This document shows positions 9,688 through 17,783 of a stretch of DNA of 24,988 bases, one piece after another. Source of the DNA: Teratosphaeria epicoccoides (lineage: Eukaryota; Ascomycota; Dothideomycetes; Mycosphaerellales; Teratosphaeriaceae); contig JADDMT010000253.1 in NCBI GenBank assembly GCA_021401465.1, forward strand, positions 1 through 24,988. The letters run 5' to 3'. The notes under the pieces were generated by a model. The model had not been told where the DNA came from and searched no databases. It saw nothing but the letters and a program-made list of their open reading frames with translations. Made by a program: the position numbers and the translations under genes. Positions within the stretch are counted from its first letter, which is position 1. Every line of letters starts with the position of its first letter.

Positions 9688-11138
9688 GTAACGGGGGTAG
9701 CAACGCCACGAAGAGAGGCTAGCATCTTCTTCTTTAGTAGGTTGCGAGGGAGCTCGTCTTCGGAGCCTATAGTAGCTAGAGAACTAGCGACATCCTTACC
9801 GTGCCTAGTCGCAACAACTACCTCATCCTTAGCATTAGAAGGCGAAGAGACTCGAGCGCGCTTGCGGCTGTCGCGCTCGGCCCTCGAGATCATCTTGCGC
9901 TTCTTGACACGAGTGTCGACTACATTATCGGACTTAGTGTCTCCCTTAGGCGCAACTAGTGCGGTGACACTACGGCGCAAAGGGATCACGTTAGGACCGA
10001 AGGTATCCTAGACGTCGTCATCCTCCTCATCCTCAAAGATCTAGCCTAGAGGCTTGTGCCTTAGCGTCTTGACAGACGTAGTGCGGGTTGCAAGCGGGGA
10101 AGGTTCGGCTTCCTCGTCGCTAACCTTAATTTCGGCCCTAGCCCTCTTCTTCTTCTTAGACAGTAGCGTTGAGGCGGCGTAGGCGGCAGCGCTACAATGT
10201 GTTAGCTATACGCACGCGACAGGATTCGAGTAAGTAACTTACGGCTTAGTCCTCGGGACCGGCTTAGAGGCAGGCTGTCTCTTAGTACGGCGCTAGGGCG
10301 TGGCCTTAGCGGCGGGAGCGGTAAATTGCTTGATGACCTTCTTGCGGATCATCCGCGTCTTAAAGTCATCGTTAATAGAGGCAAGGGCCCCGAGTTGCTA
10401 ACGCTAACAGCTAGTCGGATATTTCTTGACGCTAACGTTAGCCTAGCAGAGAAAGTCAGCATTTATACTTAGAGGGTACCTATACTGTATGCGTACTATA
10501 GCGAAGGTCTCAACCCTAATAGTTAGCACCTTCAAGATCTTCTAGACTAAGTCTGCGATTAGACCTAGACAAACGTTTTCGCCTGTTAGCAGAGAGTCGA
10601 AGCGAACACTACCATGAGAATAGTTAGCAGTCGCGGTAAAGCACGAGAGGGCGCCGAGCAGGTAGGCGAGTGCCTCGTAGTACTTAGCCTGTAGCCTGTT
10701 CATAGTCAGAGTACCTTCGGCAATCCCCTTGTCGCGCGCACTCTAGAAGTCATCGATGTTACGGCAGAGCTAGTTGTACTCGCCATACACCTCTTCAGGG
10801 AGGTCTTGGCATTTTTGATGCTTGCCATTATAGTTAACACAATTGTAGTAGACACTGCCCTTATCAAATCCGCTAACGTAGATCTCGGCTACGCTTCGGT
10901 TAGTACAAGTCACGCATACCTCGCGGGTAGGGGACGCCTTACTAACACGCGGAGGAGAGATGTGTGTAGCTTAGCTACTAAGGTTGTTAAGGCATCGTTA
11001 ACACGAGCGACGATCGCGGGCAGAGCGAGTAGCGTCGAACTTAGTCTGTAGCACATAAGCTATTATAGCTAAGACAGGTTGATTGATCTTAATTGATTGA
11101 TTGAAGAAGAAGAAGCTCTAGTACAGACCCGTAGACAT
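9567..11138 (-). pseudogene. Antisense cysteine-cluster gene of element 1, copy A (one intron)
   Basis: Minus-strand ATG at 11138, a 51-nt intron at 10192-10242, and a stop at 9567-9569. Splicing gives exactly 507 codons, with the frame continuous across the junction. Cys residues lie at about 46, 49, 75, 78, 100 and 110 (CX2C, CX2C, then two spaced Cys ending GKHQKC), which looks like a metal-binding module. Residues ~115-300 are helical. The second exon has KKKKRARAE, an acidic EDEEDDDV stretch and a basic KKRKMISRAERDSRKRAR, typical of nuclear proteins. About ten codons are TAG/TAA. The last 140 codons (9567-9989) are stop-free. It runs against pol and overlaps its end by 121 bases. A TATA box lies 81 bp upstream. 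The family is not one I can name with certainty. Confidence 0.8.
10192..10242 (-). other. Spliceosomal intron of the antisense gene, copy A
   Basis: Read on the minus strand the intron is 51 nt, with donor GTAAGT, a GCTAAC branch-like site 12 bases before the end, and acceptor TTGTAG. Its removal joins ...AAG-CC with C-GCT... and keeps the frame. Copies B (18300-18350) and C (22619-22669) have the same 51-nt interval with the same donor and branch motif. A short intron with CTAAC is usual in filamentous ascomycetes. Confidence 0.85.
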
Positions 11139-11848
11139 AGCGAGGCGCAAGCTAAGCGAAGTAGGAGCGGAGGTTAATGTTAGTGTCTTAGAACAGGAAA
11201 GTTTAGGAAGCGACGAGGTTTTTATACCCTCTGACAGCCCCCCTGTTGCCTACCGCAACCGTTAAGCTAGTAACTCGAACTACATGCGCAGAGTACCTGC
11301 CTTTAGTTGACTTACAAGGGGACCGAATGATGTAATAACGGATAACGCGGCTGTCACGCATGTGCGCCGACCGTACTCGTGCTAGCCTACTAGCATGGAA
11401 ATGTGGCGAGGCCCGCCCTAGGAGCGCGCTCCTGCCGTTTCGAGCGGCGCGCGTAGAGCGTCCGCGCACTTTCCTACTACCCTAAGGTTCTGCGACACGT
11501 TCTTCATAGTCACGACTAAATAGGGACGGCCAAGCTACTTGGCAAGGCTGGCGTGTATGCTCGCCCTATAATTTCAAGGATTAACTGAAGTACGTACTCG
11601 CGGTTTCCTGATATCTCGATCCGCATGTGAAGCGAAGGTGTTACAAGGCCGCCTAACATGTGACGGATTAAAACCCGCCCGAGTTAGCAGCCTCCGCCCT
11701 GCACTCGCTACGAAGGTGTTAAGGTGTGCGCATAACACATGTTACGTAGGCTATCTACCTATTTACCCTTGCGCGGTATAAGCGTGCTACATCCTATACC
11801 CTATACGTTCCGCATGCATTACTTAGTAAGGCTAGGGACATCCTCATA
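11139..11848. other. Non-coding spacer between antisense gene and polypurine tract, copy A
   Basis: About 710 bases without a convincing coding frame. It holds the antisense TATA box, a perfect 14-bp palindrome at 11420-11433 (AGGAGCG / CGCTCCT), a short inverted repeat TGCTAG...CTAGCA just before it, and homology to the equivalent spacers of copies B and C. It probably contains the upstream control region of the antisense gene. Confidence 0.6.
11219..11226 (-). promoter_or_regulatory. TATA box of the antisense gene, copy A
   Basis: GGGTATAAAAACC on the minus strand lies 81 bases upstream of the ATG at 11138. Copy C has the same TATAAAAA at 21270-21277 and copy B has TATAAGAA at 19326-19333, each 81 bases from its ATG. 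Confidence 0.65.
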
Positions 11849-11861
11849 GGAGGAGGGGCAG
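11849..11861 (+). other. Polypurine tract of element 1 copy A
   Basis: GGAGGAGGGGCAG directly precedes the 3' LTR. The same tract precedes LTR B (19957-19969) and, inverted, LTR C (20634-20646). This is the expected plus-strand primer site. Confidence 0.8.
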
Positions 11862-12221
11862 TGATACGGTTGATACTAGGGGGCCATTAGAACCGCATAG
11901 GTTCTAATGCCCGCTCTTAGCATCTAGTGACCCTGCTACATATAGTAAGGGGGTCCTTCGTACATACGTTAGCTTGTATGTCGTCCGAGTAGGATCAGTT
12001 GTCGACGTAGGACGCCCCTACGTCGCTAACCCTACGGTACCCCTACGGGGTTAGGCTCGGACATGCTTTCCTAAATTGAGGAGCGTCAGGGGTTATAAGC
12101 ACCCTTAGCGCTACCTCTGCGATAAGCAGAAAGCAGCGCTGTCTTGTACCTACTAAAAGGTCGGATTACTCTGTCACACTGCGAGATATTTTCATATCAT
12201 ATAGCATATACATCTATATCA
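11862..12221 (+). repeat. 3' LTR of element 1 copy A (LTR1)
   Basis: 360 bp, TGATACGG...ATATCA, the same length as the 5' LTR. It contains the hairpin CGACGTAGG/CCTACGTCG, a CTAACCC...GGGTTAG pair, TATAAG, and the AGAAAGCAG start candidate. Its outer edge joins element 2 directly, in the region between that element's zinc knuckle and protease. Confidence 0.93.
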
Positions 12222-12223
12222 CT

Positions 12224-15200
12224 TAGGCCAGAAAACAGTAGCGCTTAGAGAAGAAGCCGAGACTACACGATCCCTAAACTAGTCCATGAAGACAGTTATT
12301 CGGGAAACGACGAGGTCCGCCGGAATTAGACCTACGGACAGACTAGATAGGGCTGCAACGATGTGCCGCGATTAGCGCCAGATACGCGAACAACCTTAGA
12401 GTATAGGTGCATATCGACGAAACGCTAGCCAGGGCCTTAATAGATTCAGGATGTACTAGAATCTTCATGACGCCCAAGTTCGCTAGGACAGCTAGGATAA
12501 AGCTACAGGCGAAGACGAATGCTTTCTCGCTACAAGCGATTAATAGAAAGCCGGTTACGTACAACTAAGGAGTAGTTGACAAAGAGACTAAGATGATGCC
12601 TCTGCGGATAGGACGCTACTAAGAGATGCTCTAGTTTGACATCACGGAGTTACTAGGCTCGGATGTAGTGCTAGGGTTACTATAGCTAAGAAACGCTAAC
12701 CCCTATATCGACTAGAAGAATGAGAGGATCTAGTTCCCGGAACTCTCAAGATCGATACCTCTACCTATAGTGCACGACGCACTAGGCAAGATCGAAATAT
12801 GTGCTATGACTTCAAGCGAGATAGTAGCTACCATTAAGGATCTAGAACAGGAAGTACACGTCCTATAGGTCAAAGCAACGCAATCGGAAGTCAAGGTCGA
12901 ATTCATAGTTCCCGATAAGTATAAAGAGTTCGCTACTCTTTTCGAGGAAGAACCTGACTAAGAAGCTCTGCCAGAACACTAGGAGTAGGACTACGGGATA
13001 CCCTTACTCCCTAGCAAGACACTAACGAAGCAATTAGTTCGCCTGTTGTTAGCGGCGAAACTAGAGATTCTCCGGAAATACCTTGAAGACAACCTCTAGA
13101 AAGGCTTTATCTGCGAGTTATAGTCCCTAGCTAGATATCTAATCCTGTTTGTGCCTAAGGGGGAAGATGACTAGCGACTCTGCGTAGATTATCGTAGATT
13201 AAACGACATCACGATAAAGAATAGTTATCCGCTTCCTTTACTCTCGGAATTACAGGACCGCCTACAAGGAGCAATGTAGTTCTTGAAGTTCGACATACCC
13301 GGAGCGTATAACTGAATTCGAATTAAGGAAGGCGAAGAATAGAAGTGATATGCCAGACGTACGGGCGTCAGCCGCAGGCTTGGCGTCACGTGACCTCGCG
13401 GATATTTGAGATGCCAGACGTACGGGTGCTAGCCGCAGGCTTGGCGTCACGTGACCTCGCGGATATTTCTCGGGTTGTAGTGTGTGTGCATATGTAGCCG
13501 ACTGTAATCAGCCCTGTTACAGGACTGATTACTAAGCCTTTTAGCCATGTGGGGTAGTAGTGAAAGGTCGGCACACCTTCCCTATCAAGAAGACTACGTT
13601 CCGAACTAGGTTCGGACACTACGAGTACATAGTCATGCTATTTAGGTTGATAAACGCCCTGGCTACATGGCAGGCATTTATTAACAACATACTACAAGAG
13701 TACCTTGACGTCTTTGTAGTTGTATACCTAGACGACATCCTCGTCTATTCTCGGATGATCGAAGAGCATAGGACTTACATGCGCAAGGTACTTTAGAAAC
13801 TCCAGGATTACCGGCTAAAGGTTAAGCCGTAGAAGAGCAAGTTTCATAAGCAGGAAGTATAATTCCTTGGCTACGTAGTAGCATAGAATGGAATCAAGAT
13901 AGACACTAAGAAAGTCTAGGTCGTAAAAGAGTAGCCTACGCTGACTAATGTTAAGGAAGTATAGTCCTTCCTTAGATTCGCTAACTTCTACAGGAGATTT
14001 GTAGCAAACTATTCGAAGATTACGGCACTACTTACGACTCTTACGACGAAGGATACACTATTCGTATAGGACGACGCCTAACAGAATGCCTTCAAGGAAC
14101 TTAAGCGACGATTTACAGATCAGCCGATCTTACTTGTGTTCGACCTAGATAAGCCTATCATAGTCGAAACAGATGCCTCTGACATAGTACTCGGGGCATG
14201 CTTAAGTCAACTAGGACCGAGTAGATGACTACAGCTAGTCGCCTACTACTTAAGGAAATTGTCTGGACCGGAACTCTGTTATGACGTCTACGACAAAGAA
14301 CTTCTAGCTATAGTAGACGCCTACAAGGCCTGGCGAGTCTACTTAGAAGGTTCTAAGCACTAGGTCACGGTCTACACAGACCATGAGAACTTGCGATACT
14401 TCACAACAACGAAAGAGTTAAACTGACGACAGGTTCGGTAGAGCGAGGAGCTCTCTAGTTTTAACTGCAAGATCGTCTATCGTAAGGGGACCGATAACGC
14501 ACGCGCCGATGCACTTAGCCGCTAGACGGACTACATGAAGGGCGTGAAGCAGGAGAAACATGCTGTTCTCCAGGAAAATAGCGATGGCACGCTAGGAGTT
14601 AACCGACTCGCGGCCACGACTGTCACATAGACTAGTAGATTTCAGGACGACCTGAAGAACGCGCTAATCTATGACCTAACTGCACTCGCTGTCCGCGACG
14701 ACATTGATGGACAGGAGGATTAGGAAGACGAAGACAGAATCCTTCTGTTTTAAGGATTAGTATACATGCTAACGTCTTTACGATCGGAACTACTACGCCT
14801 CCGACATGACGTACCTTAGGCAGGACACCCGGGAGTGTCTAAAATGAAGCAAATTCTCTGACAAGAATATTACTTCCCTAGGATAAGCAAGGCAATCAAG
14901 GACTACGTCTGTCGATGTGTAACTTACTAACGAAGTAAGCACGACCGTCACAAACTGTATAGTCTACTATAACTACTTAAGGTACCTTAACAGCTATGGG
15001 AATCGCTCGCCATGGATTTTATCGTTAAACTACCTTAGTCGAGAGAACCCGCTACTAATGAGTTCTTAGACGGGATCATGGTAGTAGTCGACTAATTCAC
15101 TAAGTTTAGGAAGTTTATCCCTTACCGCGAAGACTTCAAGACTAAAGATATCGCGCATGTCTTCATTAAATGGGTAGTAGCACTACACGGCATGCTACAG

Positions 15201-16074
15201 GACCTAGTAACGGATCGAGGATCTGTGTTTACCTCTAACTTCTAGAGAGCCCTGATAAGACAATTCTAGGTCAAACATCGACTAAGTACTTCCTTCTACC
15301 CTTAGACAGATAGACAGACAGAACGCCTAAATCAGACGTTAGAATAGTACCTTCGATCCTATGTGAATAGGGACTAGAACAACTAGGTAGAGTTATTGCT
15401 AATAGCATAGCTCGCGTATAATAGTACGCTAGCAGAGTCGACAGGACTCTCGCTATTTCAGATGGCATATGGATTAGCTATAGAAGACGTTCCGGACGTC
15501 TTAGCTAGTAATCCGAACCTAGCAGCACTCGGACGAGTAGAACATCTACGCCGACTGCAAACAGAAGCACGACTCGACCTGTAGTTCTATTAGCAGAACA
15601 TAGCATGGTACGCAAATCGTAAGAGAATTAAGGGACTAATTCTAGAGGAGGGGGACAAGGTGTATCTCCTCCGCTGTCACATCAAATCGGACAAGCTGAG
15701 TAAAAACCTAGACGCTGTAAAACTAGGACTATTCAGGATTAAGGCTAAGAAGGGACTAGTTAATTTTTAGTTACAGCTACCCGAGCAGATGAGAATACAC
15801 CCGGTGTTCTATGTCTCTCTGCTAGAACAAGCAGCGCTAGACGCCGCACTGCAATCAGAACCCTTACTACTCGACCCTAAAGTAGAAGAACCGGAGTACA
15901 CTGTCAAGAGGATTATCGACACTCGCTGGCGGGACAGACAGCGAGAGTGCTTAGTAAAATGGGAAGGATATAGGAGTACCGAGAACACCTGGGAACCCCT
16001 AGAACATCTGCGAAACTGTTAGCAAAAGATACGAAGTTTCGAGAAAGGAACGAACCTAGGAAGAAGATCCTAAG
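12224..16074 (+). pseudogene. pol: Element 2 pol (protease-RT-RNase H-integrase-chromodomain)
   Basis: The frame enters from the truncated left side. The protease motif DSGC is at 12443-12454, followed by VLGLL and NPYIDWKN-like sequence (Trp codon now TAG). RT is split by an insertion at 13346-13587. Deleting the 242 bp plus one 5-bp duplication restores phase exactly, and YLDD follows at 13725-13736. RNase H (ETDAS) is near 14168. The integrase finger is near 14800-14940 and the core has Asp at 15015, DRGSVFTS, and an intact QTER motif, so the catalytic Glu is kept, unlike in element 1. A chromodomain (EYTVKRIIDTRWRDRQ, CLVKWEGY, NTWEPLEHL) lies in a stop-free run at 15789-16020. The frame ends at TAG 16021 or, if that is a mutated Gln/Trp codon, at TAA 16072-16074. 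Confidence 0.9.
13346..13587 (+). repeat. Solo LTR of a third family (LTR3) inside element 2 RT
   Basis: A 242-bp TG...CA unit (TGATATGCC...CCCTATCA) is flanked by perfect 5-bp duplications AGAAG at 13341-13345 and 13588-13592. Removing it restores the RT frame. It keeps CAG, CCA, TGG and CACGTG sequences, so it looks little damaged compared with its surroundings. It contains a 61-bp tandem duplication (13350-13410 and 13411 to about 13468), each unit with the palindrome GTCACGTGAC, and a hairpin near 13506-13534 (GTAATCAG...CTGATTAC). Confidence 0.88.
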
Positions 16075-16688
16075 CCACGACTAGACTCCTGCGGGACGCT
16101 GTCGACCGGCTCGGCTATCACGCTATCCAGGAAACCCTAATATGAGGCGTTAGCAAAACCCTCTATTACGCTCCATGTCGTAGGACTAAGAGCGAGACCC
16201 GCGGAAGGATCTAGGTCAAGGAGGAACCTAGCCTGCGAGAGAGCTTGTTCCTCGGCCTCATCCTCCCTAATCTCACGCTCCTCGAGAGCGCGACTATCCT
16301 CGACCTCCTAGTCGACTACGTCTAACTGTTTTCGAAGACGCATCTCCTTTACATGCGCCTCTATTATCTTCTGCGAAGCCTCGGCTAGGACCGCCTTCGC
16401 ACGGTCGAGATTAGTAATCAGTCTTTTCCGCTAATCGCCTAACTTCTTCTATTCGACCTCTGTTACCTTCGCGTCGTAACTCCGACAGTTACTAAAGTGA
16501 CATTACGAACATTTCCCTGAGGAAATGTGTACCTAACAAACGAGTTTTAACTCTTGACACTAAGTGCAGGACTTCATGCTGTCCTAGCCCTGACGATAGA
16601 TTCGATTCGCGCGGCGTTTGCGTTTCTGCGTTAAAGGGGCGTCAGTGTCTAGAATGACACAAGGCAGTGATGTAGAAAGAGAAGACAT
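16056..16688 (-). pseudogene. Antisense Zn-cluster-like gene of element 2
   Basis: Minus-strand ATG at 16688 to TAG at 16056-16058: 211 codons in one frame with no intron needed. A basic stretch KRKRRANR (residues 22-29) precedes six cysteines with spacing CX2CX6CX8CX2CX4C (Cys 41, 44, 51, 60, 63, 68). This is close to the fungal Zn2Cys6 pattern, whose last gap is normally 6-8. Residues ~85-150 are strongly helical and charged, likely a coiled coil (NLDRAKAVLAEASQKIIEA, MRLRKQLDVV, EEREIREDEAEEQA). The tail is Ser/Pro-rich. About nine TAG/TAA codons fall where Gln or Trp would fit. It converges on pol with an overlap of 19 bases at most, and the LTR begins 79 bases upstream of the ATG, so any promoter is in the LTR or just before it. 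The exact family is unknown. Confidence 0.75.
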
Positions 16689-16754
16689 CACAGCGTAAAA
16701 AAAGTGACAAGAGAAACCCCGCACTAATAAGGTAGCTTAGGGACGAGCTAGGCT

Positions 16755-16767
16755 AAGAGGGGGATAG
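16755..16767 (+). other. Polypurine tract of element 2
   Basis: A purine-rich run (AAGAGGGGGATAG) lies immediately before the TGTCATAAG start of LTR2, in the position expected for the plus-strand primer. Confidence 0.65.
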
Positions 16768-17256
16768 TGTCATAAGTGTTAGGAGTACTATCCGGAGTAC
16801 TGTAGGATACAGGATTATGAGGGTCCTAAGTGCTATAAGTCATAGTATAGTTATAGGAGTACTATGAGTTATAGGCATAGTCATAGGAGAAAGGATCTGT
16901 CACGTGAGGATAGATCCCTAGATCTGTAGGGTTAGTCTACAGATCTATAGGCCTATAAGGAAGAAGGGATCTGTCATGGGATAATAGACCCTTAGATCTA
17001 TAGGGTTAGTCTACAGATCTGTAGACATGGATCTGTCGGGTCTGTCGACAGATCTAACAGAGCTGCTCTGTCTCTCTAGTATATAGGGATGGCTTTAGGA
17101 CAGGCAGTTAGGAGCTTTGTGCTTAATCTTAATTTAATCCTCTCTTGCTTAGAGGAGAGTCAGTTACAAGGTCAACTGCTATTGTCAATATTCTTCACAG
17201 CTCTGCGAGTCTAACACCTGATCCCCTTCCTGCTATTAGCACCTACCCTTATGACA
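16768..17256 (+). repeat. 3' LTR of element 2 (LTR2)
   Basis: It begins TGTCATAAG and its likely end is CTTATGACA at 17256, giving 9-bp perfect terminal inverted repeats and a 489-bp LTR. The inverted copy at 24790 ends at the same place. The U3 part repeats GAGTACTAT-like motifs. Two tandem units about 74 bp apart each contain an inverted repeat around AGATCT: 16920-16946 has perfect 10-bp arms (AGATCTGTAG / CTACAGATCT) and 16994-17020 has one mismatch. Both have the 7-nt loop GGTTAGT. Confidence 0.82.
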
Positions 17257-17321
17257 ACTCACAGCACTCATGACAGCTATGACTTAGGCCATAGTACTCG
17301 GGACTTATAGTACTCATGACA
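17257..17321. other. 65-bp segment between LTR2 and element 1 copy B
   Basis: This short piece ends CTCATGACA, so the LTR2 end could instead be at 17321. Read on the minus strand it begins TGTCATGAGTACTATAAG, which resembles the start of LTR2. It may therefore be an inverted scrap of a related LTR, or the tail of a longer LTR2 variant. The next base begins copy B (ATTAAGGACAG). Confidence 0.5.
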
Positions 17322-17783
17322 ATTAAGGACAGTATGCGACGTAAAGGCGTAACGTACTATCTAGTAAAGTAGAAAGGATACCTACCTAAGTACATATAAT
17401 AGGTTCTAGCTAAAGACTACAAGAACGCTCTAGAAGCTATTCGTGAATTCGAAGAGCAGAGGAGGCATAAGCAGGGCTTAAGAAGGTCGATTCGTAGGAA
17501 GATAAGAGTTTTAGAGCAGAGTTCTTAACACGCGTATGTAGTGTATAACGCGCGAAGTAATAACAAGAAACAAACGCCCTACTCATATATCATTGATGCC
17601 TAAAGGCACACCTAGAATAAACCGAAGGAGAACAAGAGACATGCTCGGATTAGCTTTGTAGCTAATGCTTAGCGACTACTAGTTAGGGGCTTCCTGACTA
17701 AACCTAAAGCAGAAGAGTCTTTCTTGTTACGGTCTGCTAGGGACTACCTACCCGCACGGGGTCTACTAAATACCCCGAGGTGA
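17322..17783 (+). pseudogene. pol: Element 1 copy B: 3' end of pol (chromodomain onward)
   Basis: The sequence aligns with 9220-9687 of copy A, starting inside the segment just before the chromodomain (IKDSMRRK...YLVK). The upstream pol is missing because LTR2 sequence abuts it. The frame carries more TAG/TAA than copy A and meets TGA at 17781-17783, at a codon that is CGA in copy A. Confidence 0.85.

Larger units (their letters stand above)
4053..12221 (+). mobile_element. Gypsy (chromodomain) LTR retrotransposon, element 1 copy A
   Basis: Two direct 360-bp LTRs (4053-4412 and 11862-12221) bound an internal region with, in order, a self-priming-type PBS candidate, single-frame gag-pol, an antisense gene, a ~710-bp spacer and a polypurine tract. 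The domain order RT-RNase H-integrase-chromodomain places it in the chromovirus branch of Ty3/Gypsy. The flanking pentamers (GGGCG at 4048-4052, CTTAG at 12222-12226) do not match. The two LTRs also differ by changes that are not simple C-to-T, for example CTCTTCC versus CTAACCC. Together this suggests that the copy is a recombinant of two insertions. It is the least mutated of the three copies here. Confidence 0.9.
12222..17256 (+). mobile_element. 5'-truncated chromodomain Gypsy retrotransposon, element 2
   Basis: The element starts abruptly at the outer edge of LTR1 and lacks its 5' LTR and gag. It retains protease, RT, RNase H, integrase, chromodomain, an antisense gene, a polypurine tract and the 3' LTR2. 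It is a different family from element 1: its protease, RT and LTR do not align with element 1 at the nucleotide level, and its LTR ends are TGTCAT/ATGACA. A 242-bp solo LTR3 interrupts RT. Confidence 0.88.

Noticed and set aside
10806..11051. An 81-codon plus-strand frame, with a similar minus-strand frame at 21912-22100 in copy C
   Set aside because: It is the complement of the cysteine region of the antisense gene. The antisense strand has the intron, TATA and stop structure, so this one is a shadow.
11203..11469. An 88-codon minus-strand frame in the spacer upstream of the antisense gene
   Set aside because: It spans the TATA box, and the same region in copies B and C shows no sign of a conserved protein. 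It is best read as the control region.
12343..12564. A 73-codon minus-strand frame opposite the element 2 protease
   Set aside because: The plus strand here encodes the protease DSGC motif in phase with RT; the minus frame has no support.
13262..13619. Overlapping minus-strand frames across LTR3
   Set aside because: They run through the solo LTR and its target duplications; the apparent repeated peptide is the 61-bp tandem repeat translated.
16768..17321. Repeats in LTR2 as a possible CRISPR array
   Set aside because: There are only two units with no spacer structure, inside an LTR of a eukaryotic retrotransposon.
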